Shown: one piece after another, positions 47,701 to 58,645 of the stretch
How the letters are laid out: every line of letters starts with the position of its first letter
Position numbering within the stretch: the first letter of the stretch is position 1
NCBI GenBank assembly: GCA_032358165.1
Contig: JAALGY010000015.1
Span: forward strand, 620,001 to 684,000
Length of the DNA stretch: 64,000 nucleotides
DNA from: Diplosphaera chodatii
Lineage: Eukaryota; Chlorophyta; Trebouxiophyceae; Prasiolales; Stichococcaceae
Reading direction: 5' to 3'
Program-made: the position numbers and the translations under genes
The notes under the pieces: model-generated
What the model saw: the letters and a program-made list of their open reading frames with translations, nothing else
Told to the model about the DNA's origin: nothing
The model's database searches: none

Positions 47701-50700
47701 CAGGCCTCCATCCATGCCGCTTGTGCCTCCCGCTGTGCTGCCTGTAATCTCGAATCTGCTGACGCCAGCTGGCATCGCAGCTGCTCTGCCTCTTGCCGAT
47801 GCGTGGTGGCAGCAGCCGCTGCACTCCTTGCCGCAGCAGTCACCTGCGTGCCATGCACGACGATCCTTGACTGCACAGGACCATGTTGCAGTCGCAACAC
47901 GACGCACGCATTTAGCATGCCAGCCTGGCAGCATGAAAGCATCAGTATGTTGCCATGCAGCCCAATCAGAAGCAGCCAGTCTCTTGTCCCACCCGTAGCA
48001 GGTTGTCGTTCGAACTTTCAAGCTGCTGTGTGAGCGCGTCGATGCATGCCTGGGCCTCTGCATCACGCTCAGTGGCTGCAGTCGCATTGGCCTGCAGCCC
48101 ATCCTCCGCAGCAGCATGCGCGATGCTGCGCTCAGCCAGCGCCGCTTGCCACTCGACAGTCCGCCGCTGCAGCGCTGCCTCCAGCACCCTGGTGCCAGCA
48201 GTATCAATCTGACGGTCAGGTATGGTTGCATTGCCCAATACATGCAGGTTCATGGACCACCACAGGGGCACGTACAACGCCTTGACATATCGACCATGCC
48301 ACGGCATGATGCAATCGGCAGGCTGTGGACCTGGTGTGGCTGGCAACCGAGCGCATGGCTGCTGCAGCTGTGCGGGCTTGTACCTCGGCCCGGCAACGTG
48401 ACGCCTCGCTGGCAATCAGCAAATCCACCACATCTGCAGCCCCCACCATTGCTGCATTGAACAGCATCAGAGTGTTGAGTCTCAGCTTTATTGTCGGTTC
48501 AAGGGATGTGACGGGGTGAACGTCTTCGCGCCCAGAAGCATAGGGTCTGCGGACTGCACACACCTTGCTGCGATCCCTTGGCGGGACTGTCGACAGGCAG
48601 CAACATCCTTTCTAGCTGCGAGCGCAGCTGTTCAACTTGTGCGGCTGCAGCATGCTGGCAAGTTGCATCACACGTTGGGCACACAATATGTTTCCGAGCC
48701 TCCGCCGCCGCCTTCGAGCATCTGGCACGTTCCCTGCGCATTGCAGAAAGTCGTGTGCAGTCAGTACGAACCGGGAATGCTGGCATCTCATCACCACTCC
48801 CTCAAAGAAGCAACATGTGTTGGAGTGGTGCTTACCTGACGACTTGATGAGCGTGACGCTCATGCGCAGCATCCAAGGCAGCGCGCGCAGCAGCTGTCTG
48901 ATTGGTCTGTGACTGCAGCGCAAGCTGCGCCTTGTGCAACTCAGCCTCAGCCTGCAACACCATGCAAACGTTCTGACAGGATATACGAGTGTCCAAAATT
49001 GCAGATGTCAGGCAGCCCTGGGACACACAAACCTGGGCTGCTGCATCCCGTTGCACGCGCAGCTCAGCTCGCAGGCCGTCTGCATTTCCACGAGCGATTC
49101 TGGCGGCAGCTGTGGCGGTATCAGCATCAGCGCGGCAGCTCGCAAGCTGCTGGGATGCTTCTGAGGCGGCGTGATCAGACGTGGCCAAGCGCCGCTGCAG
49201 TGCTTGCACATTGCCGAGATGCTCATTGGCCCTGTGAATGGGACATCGAGGAGTCACAATGTTATCCGTTGCATGCATCAGTGTGCGCAGCAGCCTCGGA
49301 TGTAACACACGGTTGCACTGAGCTCTTCACGGCCAGCTGGTGCGCTCGCCTGTGGTCCAGCGTGGCTCTCATGCGCTGCTCTGATGCCAGCAGCGCAGTG
49401 AGCTCAAGGGCCCGCTGCGTGCTGGCACTGTGCTCCACCCCCTGCAACACCAGCTCCTGTTGCCATCGAATTGCCAAGTACGGCCAGCAATGACAGCAGT
49501 GCAGGTGATACACGATGATGTCCGACTGCGTTCTGTGCCTGGACTGCAGCAAGGCTGTCCATGACCATCGCGAGCTGGCACCGCCGCTCGTCAGCCAGAG
49601 AGCTAGCAGTGGCGAGTTGGACTTCCAGAGCTTCCATGCGGCTGTGAGCCTCGGCTGCAGCTGCATCTGCTGTGGTACTGCATTGCTCCATTGCAGACCG
49701 GCTGGTCTTCGATTGCGCCTGCAACATCAGCACATTGCAGCATCATGAGCCAGCAAGGCTATTGATGGACTGACACTGTTGATGATTTGTACACCGTCGC
49801 CAAATGAGTTGATACACACACATGATGCCAACAGTTGTGATGCAGTCGACCTGAGCCTGCGCAAGTTGCATGCGAAGGTGTCGCCTGTCATCGTCTGCCT
49901 GCTGCAGCTTGCCCTCGAGCTGCGTAGCCCGACGCTGCGATGCTGCTGCCGCCCTGGCGGTGACGCAGCTTGAAGCGAACCGGGCAGCTGGCACCTGCGC
50001 CTCCGCACTTGCAGCCCGCTCTGCTGCGGCCTGCGCCGCCTGCTGTGCATCTGCCCCACATGCCTCTGCTGTTTCAGCAGCCTGCTGAGCACCTGTTGGG
50101 TGAACACACTCAGGTTCCCTGTCTTGCGTGCAAGGATGTGATGCAGTGGGCAGTGGCATGGCTGTGGTGTGTGCAGGCTTGGGACAGGTCGAGCGGGGGA
50201 CCGTGTGCACCTGAAGCGTCGGCGAGCAGCCTGATGGCGATGAGCTCCTGCCGCAACAGGAGCTCCTGCAGGCGGGTGACCTCCGCCTGCAGGGCTGCTG
50301 TCGCCTCTTTGCTCGCCTGTGCAGTGCCCCAGGGCTACAGGTTTCAACGACAAACAAGCATGATCACTTATCTCAAGCAGGTGTGTGCACGGGTCATTCC
50401 ATATGCCAGGTTGCGTTGCACCTTTGCAGTCGTTGCTTCACGAGTACCAGCCGGTTGTGCAGCGCCAGCATGCCGCCGTGCGGCAGTCACACGCTCTGTG
50501 ACAGCAGCCTCATGCACGGCAGCTGCTCTCTGCATAGCCACGATGTCTCGTGCTTCTGCATGGCTGCCAGAACCTGCCCCAACGCCCTCACAGGTGGCAG
50601 CATGCGCAGCGGCAACTGCGGTCCGCAGTCGAGCTTCGGACGCCCGCAGGTTGGCATTCTCCATGGCTAGCGACGCTACCTCCTGCTTGACAGACAACAG

Positions 50701-53700
50701 AGAGTTGGTTTGGCACATCAGACCATATTCTTTCATCTGTCGTGGCACGTTGTACGGCAGCACGAACCCAGGTCAATGTTGATCTGGCTGTACGCTGTCA
50801 CCTGCTTCAAATCGGACCTGCTGCCGATTCGTCGGATAGCATCCTGCAGTGCTGTCGTCTTTGCGGATGCAGCTGTCTCAGCGGCTTGCACAGCAGCCGC
50901 AGCCCGGTCTGTTTCGCGCTGAAGTGCAGCACGCGCCGCAGAAGCAGCAGCCTCGGCAGCAAGCTGTGCAGCCTGATCTTGCTGATGGTGTGCCGCCATT
51001 GGAGCGGGAGCATCTGTGGCAGCAGCTGCCGCCGTGTTGCCAGCATGGTTGCTGCCAGCACATGGCAGCTGCTCACGTACCTGGCCGCAGGTGCTGGCAG
51101 AGCACTGCGTGGACGCATCCGCCGGCAAGCCGCAGCGTGCAGCAGTGCTGGCCGGTGCAGATTGTGTTGTGACCCTCAGGTCCAGGCTCAGCTGCTCAGC
51201 CTCAGGCATTCGGCTGCTGAAGACAGCACTGCTCTGGCACTGTGGCCGTGAGGGTGGCCCACCACTCGACGCTGCCTGTTGACTGCCATTGTGCCAGCCA
51301 CAGCGGGGGCATGGCTGATCTGCAGCCCGTGCAGCAGCTTCAGCCTGCACAACACGGTGAACGACTGCTACAATGCCACTTCACCAGTATCTTGTTGCGT
51401 AGTCACGTCAGGTTGGACATGCATATGCCATGCTTGCCTCAGACGCTGCTTGCTCAGCATCCCGCCGCGCTGCTGCAGCCTGCTGCAGCGCTTGGTGCTC
51501 AGCAGCAGCCAGCTGCGTGACACGCGCGTTCAGGCGCTCTGCCATTGTACTGCAGTAAAAATGAAACATTTCTAATGGCTAATGGCTAATGGCTGAAGGG
51601 GTCCACACAAGCCGTTGTTATAGGCCTACCAGTCCTAAAGCACTGCATCATCTTGCACCTGGACTCATGCGCAGTGCACAAGTCCGCCGCATGATCTGCT
51701 TCCTGCTGACGCACAGCATGCTGCATTTGATCACAGCGCACCAATGCTCGCTGCAACTCATCCTGCAATGACAGTGCAACAGCAAATTGTATCAATGCTT
51801 CTGCAGCACAGAAGTCGACATGAATAGCCCCTTTCTTCGTTCACATCGCAAACTGATGGCCAGTTGTATTTTCTAAGACCATAGTGTATGTCTGCTGACC
51901 TGTGATGCCTGCAGAGCCGCTTCCATGCCAGACAGGCGCACTTCGAGGGTCTCCACCTCTGCCTCTCGCTCTGTTACTGCTAGCTGCAGGGTGTCTCTCT
52001 GTGCCACCGCTGCATCAGCCCGCATGCGGGCATCTGCCACATCGCTGGCTGCCACCTGCTTGGCAACCTGCACTTGCTGCTGCTCCGACTGGGCAGCATC
52101 CTGTGCTGCTAGCTGCTGTGCCAGCCTGGTCACCTCAGCCTGAAGCTCCTGCAGCATGAATTCGGTGTCTGACATCGAACAGGAGGCCGCCAGGTACCTG
52201 CATGCCTTCAACATTCTTACCCAAACACGACTGGCAGCTTCACCATTTTGCACTATAGCGGCGCGCGTCACCTCACCTCTGCAACAGCATTTGCAGCCTT
52301 CAGGCTGGTGGCTGCTTCTGACTGCAAGGCCTCCAGCTGCACCTTTGCCTGCTCTGCCTGCTGCTGTGCTGCAACCTTGGCCTTGGCTGCCCATCGCTGC
52401 GCTGCTGCCCTCTGGTTGTGTGCGTCTGCCTGCGCATTCTCCAGCTGGGCCTGGCACGCCATGTGTCACCGTCAGACACTAAAACCAGACCCGAGGGGTT
52501 TGTCCCTCGTGGACTGGCTGCAGGCCCCAAGCGCCAGCAGCCGCCATGACCATCTGCCATGCAGCCTCAAAGCAGGAAGGCTCGTGGCGACCGTCTTGAC
52601 CGACGTGAACCGACTATGCGCAGCGTGCCTGCAGCCCTGCGGCGGCAGACTTGAGGGCTGTGCGCTCGGCGGCCCAGGCGGTGCGGTGCGCCTCCGCCTG
52701 CCGCCGCGCCCGGTCCCGCCCCTCGAGCAGCTCCGCCGCCCGCGCCTGTTGCACACGTGATGCGCTGGTCTCCTCATTTGCGGTCACTTCGTTGCCATTG
52801 CAGGGCGGAATCGGGGCATAGCTCCCGGCTGCCTGCCACAAGCACGCATCCATGACATCGCGATGATCATGCCTGTTACACGTACATCAGGTGTCCAAGA
52901 AATGTTGATACCTGTGCTGAGTCACGCGCTGCAGATGCGTCCTGCACGACCCCGCGTAAACGCGCAGCCTGCGACGCCACCTTCGCTAGGTCTGCCAGCT
53001 CAGCATCCTGTAGTCAACACAGTGCCAGATATGACTACAGGGATGCGAGAGCCCAATGTACGCAATAATCCCAGAGTTCGGCTCTTGTTGTCGCTTGGAG
53101 TGGGACCCCTGGCCGAAATGCACAGCGCATCTGGTGGTTGGTCAAGACTATGCAGTCTGTGATTCAGACCGTATCAAGAGCCAATGCTTGTCAATGCAGC
53201 TCACCTTCTGGTGCAGCAGCATCAGCACGTTTGCATTGCGCGCCTCCTGCGCCGCACGCTCATGCGCGGCCGCGGCTGCTGCCACTTCCCTAATGTCATC
53301 AGGCGCCTCTGCCTGTTTGAGTGAAAGTCTCCCTGGCTTGCTGGCGGTAACAATGTGTCTGATGCTGGCCCGAAAGAATAGGACCGCAGCGCCATTGTGC
53401 ATGCAGCCAGGTGCACACCTGCGCAAGCACCGCCCGCAGATCACCGGCAGCCCGCGCCTCAGCATGTGCCGCCTCCGCCTGGCCGGACAGATCGTCGCAC
53501 CGCTGCTGCAGTCTGGCATTGACGACCTGCCGCCCGCACGACAACTCAGACAAGGAGCACAAGGCCGTGATGCTTCTTTATGTATGCCACGCCAGCACTG
53601 GTTCAGCCCTGGACCAGTCAGCGCTGTTGCTGCTGTGCCAGCGCGCAGCACCAACCTCGAGATGCGCAACAGCCCCCTCGAGGTCTGCGACACGGTGGCA

Positions 53701-55011
53701 GGCGGCTGCATGCGCTGCGGCAAGGTCCTCGTGCTGATTTGCGCCGCTGTCATGCGAGGGCAAGGCAAGGCATGCGCCAGGGTCGCCTCTGGACAGCTCC
53801 AGCCGCGACTGCAGTGCCGCCAGCATGCCATCCTTCTCCCTGAGCAGATCAGGCGACATCGGTGAGCAATGGCTTCCGCGCAGGCTTTTCCCGCCCTTCG
53901 CAGGACAGATGCAACATGTATGTGGTCTGCCGGACCAGGTGTCCACATACTGTGGGGTCTGCCTCGTGCTTCGACACCTGATGGTATCATCGCGTGCAGC
54001 AATGCTGTCCCGCAGCAGGGCTTCCTGCGCTGCCGCCGCTGCCAGCTGATCCTCCAGGTTACGCACCCGCTGTGAGGCAGCTAGATGATGTGAAGCCTGC
54101 TGTGGCTGCTGAGCCTCGCCTTTGATGCTGCCTTCCCAATCTGACAGGCCACACTCTGACAGGCAGTCGCCAAGGCTGCTGACAGCTTCGTTGGCAGCTG
54201 TCTGCTGCAGATGGCTCGCCTGTTGCTCTACAGCCCCCAGCTGTGTGCAAGGTGCTGTTGCACGATCGTGGACTGTATCGGTGGGTCTGGACCGAGCCTT
54301 CATTGGGCTGCTTGCCCGCGATGCCTTCCTGGGACTGCTCTGTTTGAATGGGAGCCTGGATGCTGCCATCTGTTGTGTGCCTGGCATGCACTGCACACGT
54401 GGCGCTGCCTGCTGCGCAGCGCCTATGTTTCCGTACTTTTCCAAGGGCGCCAGGAAGAAGGTGGCGGAGAACTTCTGCTCAAAGTATGGTGCCTGCAAGC
54501 CTCAGCATCAGTCACCGCCTGTGCGTGCCTTCAAGTTACGGGCTGCCAGAGGCCCCTGAGGGCGATTTGACGCTCTGGAGGCAAGCTGCTGATGACATGA
54601 GCCACTAAGTGGTCACACTCGCCTTGATGTGAATGACATCACGCTGGCCGTGCTCTTCTGCCTTGCGCCGCTGAGCAAATCGGAGCACACGCAGGCGCAG
54701 CCGCACATCAACGCTCTGCTGTGGCGGCAAAATGATGTTGGCCGGGTCCACGGTCCACCGCTCGGGACTGCCCGCTCGCAGCGATGCATCAACCGTGGCA
54801 TTCAGATTGTTGTCAATGGTCACCACCTGGCAGTAGACCTACGTTGGCATGCGAAGAAGATTCATCGACGCTCAGTATGCCTTACACCTCAATGATGGGC
54901 GACTGCATCTACGTGCGCATGCGCAGTGACTCGCACCTGGCCCAGCTGCACATCTTTGAACGCAACTGCTGCAGGTCTCACAGAGAGCATCGAGGATCCT
55001 GATGACGTCAT
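38788..55011 (-). CDS. Giant (~3,310 aa) protein: N-terminal MSP-like domain plus very long coiled coil
   Basis: Fifty exons could be joined by hand, from ATG 55011 to TGA 38788, totalling 3,311 codons with every junction in phase. Exons 1-3 (55011-54937, 54826-54623, 54492-53978) encode an MSP/PapD-like beta domain: VAFKDVQLGQVVTIDNN, WTVDPANIILPPQQSVDVRL, DVIHIK, KFSATFFLAP. A basic S/T-P segment follows (SSPRKASRASSPMKARSR). The rest is Ala/Gln/Glu/Arg-rich helix with heptad character, broken by low-complexity linkers in the two longest later exons (45753-44904 and 44775-44032). Exon 48733-48564 has a CPTCDATCQH cluster. The last exon is 27 bases. Four introns are GC-AG (donors at 54622, 52628, 51437, 39723). 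Thirty-two of 49 introns are phase 0. The donor of exon 46568-46458 is the weakest call. The function is unknown; MSP domains often bind proteins at membranes, cilia or centrosomes. Confidence 0.82.
51573..51593. repeat. Three tandem TAATGGC units
   Basis: Three perfect 7-base repeats lie in an intron of the giant MSP-coiled-coil gene, just upstream of an acceptor on the opposite strand. This is probably slippage with no coding effect. Confidence 0.85.
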
Positions 55012-55507
55012 TGCTCGCTAGATGCGCAAGCGAGCGCGACTGAACGTGTGCATCACCATTCGGATGTCAAGTCTCGGACCCCGAGACTTTGTGTCTCGTG
55101 CTTGCCCTGCACCCCAGCGAGGTGCAAGGCCACCTAACAGAACCCAGCAAATGGCCTCCTGATGCTTTGTTCAACGTATCAAGAGCACTGGGCACATGTG
55201 GCAGAGCACGCAGATTGCTGAGCACACTCCCCGCCAAACTCGCCAGCTGAGCTGGCTCATTTGCAAATTTGCATCTGCCTGGCCTTCCAGCAGGGCGTGC
55301 AGCAAGCGACGCCGCACTCTCTGTGCATGTACAGCAGCTTCATCGTTCTGACTGTGCAAGGAAGCACTGCTGTGCCAGCCGAGTGCGTTATTTGACGCTG
55401 TTGGCTACACCATGCTGTGTGCGCTGAGCCATATATGATGGCCGATCCAGCTGCTTGCAACGATCGGGTGCATCGCGCTGTCCAGCTACAGCGTCAGGGA
55501 TGACGCC
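55012..55507. promoter_or_regulatory. Divergent promoter region with a perfect inverted repeat
   Basis: These 496 bases separate the giant-gene start from the TFIIS-N gene start. Bases 55069-55089 form a 9-base perfect inverted repeat (AAGTCTCGG, 3-base spacer, CCGAGACTT), followed at once by a further GTCTCG half-site. It could be a transcription-factor site; this is inferred from symmetry and position only. Confidence 0.5.
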
Positions 55508-56238
55508 ATGGACCGGTTTGTGATCCGAGGCGCTGCTGCTGTTGCTGCCGCATCCTCCAGCGCTTCCGTGCAGCCACGCCAGCGCAGACTGGAACAGCTC
55601 AAGAAGGTGCATGTGCAGGCGCTCTTACAACTGAGTTCGTCCGGGCAGACTCCAGAGGGTGCAGCTGAACAATATGCCAACCCGTCCATCTTTCTGCTGC
55701 GCGTCAAGAGCATATGTGGCACGGTACAGGTGGTGACGCTTGATGCGGGAACAACTGCCCTGGTGTACACCGGCGAGGACCTGGTGCGGCTGCAGAAAGT
55801 GATACAGGACAATCATGCAACCGCGGAGGAGTTGATCCTGGCGCTCCGAAAGCTCAGCTGTCATGAGATCAGCCTGCAAGATTTGCAGGAGACGGTGCCA
55901 CTGCTGCACCCCAGTGTGCAGGCGCGCACCTTCGAACGCAAACTGTAACGGCACGTAGAATACTCAGTAGGAGGACAGTACAGTTATGGGTGCTTGCAAC
56001 TAAGCCATGACCGTTGGTGCCATCTGCAGATGCTCGAGTATCATGAGAACGCTGATGTGGCTCGCATTGCCGGCAGACTGGTGCGTCAACTACTTCGCGT
56101 GTGCACCTGCCTAGAACGCTTCAAGCTCGATGCCAACGTCAGTCAGTCGCCCAGAAGCTGAGTGACACTGCTTCGCATGTGCAGGTGGATAAGTGGATGC
56201 AGTTGCAAGACCGGAGAGGCAGGCTGCCCCAGCGTTAG
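55508..56238 (+). CDS. Small TFIIS N-terminal (LW) domain protein
   Basis: Three exons (55508-55921, 56030-56080, 56185-56238) encode 172 residues. The second half matches the TFIIS N-terminal helical-bundle domain found in TFIIS, Med26, Elongin A and IWS1: HATAEELILALRKLSCHEIS, LQDLQETVPLL, then ENADVARIAGRLVDKW. The closing DKW is the usual end of this fold. The N-terminus is Ala/Ser-rich then basic (RQRRLEQLKKVHVQ). There is no zinc ribbon or other domain, so it is not full TFIIS. A role in Pol II elongation is inferred from the domain. Intron 1 is GC-AG (CAG|GCGCGC), chosen because only this donor preserves the domain. There is a divergent promoter with the giant gene. Confidence 0.82.
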
Positions 56239-56841
56239 TGTAGCAATGTATGGGGTTTGCAGGGGTATAGGTCAGTTGGTCAGCAATATGGCATCATCAG
56301 CACCTGAATCCAGTGACGTGATTAGCCGCCAGAGAGGGACGAAGACAGCCACACCACGGCCATGTTTGCAATAGTAGTCACCCGATGTGATATGCCACTG
56401 AGAAGGGCTCTGACAGCAGTTGTTCACTGCACAAACTTGATACTGTATTGGTGCACTAATCACGTGTGGCACTGCCTTTATTTCGATCGAAGAAGACAAG
56501 TGTCACAGTAGCGCTGGCAGTATGCAGAGTGTGATCAAACAAATTCAAGTCGGCATGGTATGCCGCAGCATGCACCCTGCTACACATGCACACAGCATTC
56601 AGGTTGCAGTAACAACATGTGCTATGGCAGGTGCAAATCCATCAAAGCTCAGCACGACAACAGCACATTGCTGCGCCGCATGGCAGGCCGTCCACTATCA
56701 TCTCACCACATACTCTCAACGGTCATCTGCCTGCTGCATACTGTACAGAGCCATAACATGGGGATGTTGTTCAATCCGCTGCTGGACTACGACAGGTATG
56801 CTAGCATCCGACGTCTATGCTGTTGATACACCTGCCCGCAT
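56239..56841. other. Convergent intergenic region, no gene recognised
   Basis: This 603-base gap between two stop codons is AT-richer than its neighbours. Nothing coding was recognised. Confidence 0.5.
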
Positions 56842-58056
56842 CTACGCTGCTGCTGCACCTGCGCTGCCACCATTCTGTGGCCTGCACGCTGCTGACGCAT
56901 GCGCCGCTGCGGTGGCAGCGGCCGCTGCTGCTTGTGTAGCCTCTGACAGAGCGCGCGCCATCTGCAGCTCTGAGGCTGTCTTCTTTGGCCCCTGAGCCTG
57001 GCCCTGTGCAGGTAGTAATGTAGCTAGTCAATCAGATGACCTGATGGGTCCTGCAATGTGATCCTGCCCACAAACATCACATGCTGGTTGCATCTGACAG
57101 CACCACTTGTTCAGAGCTTAGCAGGCACCCTTCGAGGCTCGTCTGCTTGAAAGGGTCTCACCTTGAGGTCGGCCACCTTCATGTGCAGTGCCTCATTCTC
57201 GCCAAGCAGCAAGTCAAGCCGCCCCCGCAACCGCAGATTGCGCTCCCGCTATAACCAGATGATCATCAAGTCAATCGATGCCTGGTGGCACTGCTGTAAT
57301 CAGTATGTGGATGTGGATGCAAATGCTGCACAATGGGCTTCTGTGTGACTTCTGGAATCTACCTCAGCTTTCAGCTTGCTGCGCTCGATCCTGCTGACGA
57401 TCAGGGCTGTCAACAAGCCCGTCCCCACAATTGGTGCCGCTTGCTGCACTGGGGGCGGCAGGTTTCGCCAGAAATTCTGCACCGACTCGCCCGCAGGACC
57501 GAAAAAGTCCATCTCCACATGCACTGCATAAAGCAAAGGAAATAAGATATCCACATCTGAGACTGGGCAGACACACCAATGTACTGGGGCATGTCTCGCA
57601 GTCAAGTGAACAGGAACAGGAACGCACCTGGCATCTGAAACTTTCCTTGCTTCTTCCAGGGTCTTCTGCTGCTGCGCCCACCGCTGTCCAAGGCCGCTGC
57701 TGGTCTCTGCAGGGTTGCGTGCAGAGGCTCAGGTGTATGGTCAGAGTGGAAGCTGACCCAGCTCCTGATAGAGTCTGAGCACCCTGCAGCGACCTTTCCA
57801 GGACTTGTTGACACGCTTGCCTGTGAACTTGGTGCGCCAGCTGTCCCAGAAAGGCGCTGGCTTGACGCTACTCCCGCCTGTAGTAGCAATAGCCAAAATC
57901 ACACAGTGTAATATACACGACCCGCCGCGTGGCTGCAATAGCAGATGTGGTGAGAGTCAAACGCAACATACCTGGCAAAGGGGCCCCTGCATGCGGCATC
58001 TTTCCTGCCGCTCCTGCTGCTGCACCATTGGTGGGGGCGCCTTTGCCTGGCGCCAT
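56842..58056 (-). CDS. Membrane-anchored coiled-coil protein of unknown function
   Basis: Exons: 58056-57972 (Ala/Gly-rich start MAPGKGAPTNGAAAGAAG), 57877-57794 (PAPFWDSWRTKFTGKRVNKS), 57706-57628 (helical, RWAQQQKTLEEARKVSD), 57523-57363 (FFGPAGESVQNFWRNLPPPV, then a hydrophobic APIVGTGLLTALIVS helix), 57248-57162 (RLRGRLDLLLGENEALHMKV, leucine-rich coil) and 57003-56842 (Ala-rich tail, TAG). This suggests a membrane protein with a C-terminal coiled coil. The join between 57628 and 57523 is out of phase as drawn, although the interval stays open in frame, so an internal donor near 57558 or partial retention may apply. I do not recognise the family. Confidence 0.6.
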
Positions 58057-58645
58057 CGACCAGGACTGCACCCCTTGACGGCTGTCTGGCGTGCACAGCC
58101 AACTAGCCAATGTTCTATTGGCGAGGACTTGGGCGGGCAGCTGCTACAATAATGCCAGCCCGGAATTCGAAAGGTGTCCACCAGTCGTTCAGCCCCGGCC
58201 AAGATTCCTGCAACGGTTTAGCGCCAGCAACCTGCTGACCCCCGTTTGTTGGTACAAGCGAAACGAATCTGCAAATGAACAGTGCTGTTGATGTGATGTC
58301 CGCAGCTATCTTGGAAAGTGTCCTGCTCAACCTGGGGGTGGAAGCTGATCAGTGTAGTGGCACACCTCGCTTGCCATTGCATCTTTGCAGAAGGCCGACG
58401 GCTGTGATGCACACCATGCTGCAAGTATCGCGAGCACAGACTTTGATCACTCGCAGCTGTTAGCAGTCGCAGCGTTGCTGCCTGCCGGTCAGCACATGCG
58501 CGTTGAGGAACCCCGAGAGAGGACCAGGTTTACGAGGGAAGGTCACCGCCTTGGTTGCTTTCAGCAGGCACTGCATTGCAGTATCTAATAGAACTCGCAT
58601 TGCAAGCGCGAGCTATCAAGCAGGGCTCGTCTCGTGCGTGCCAGT
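58057..58645. other. Divergent intergenic region
   Basis: These 589 bases separate the start codons of the coiled-coil membrane protein and the TBC gene. Both promoters are expected here. No coding exon was supported. Confidence 0.5.

Noticed and set aside
38788..55011. Splitting the long minus-strand region into several separate coiled-coil genes
   Set aside because: All 49 junctions are in phase, and no internal stop plus new start pair is needed anywhere, so one gene is simpler. It is untested by RNA.
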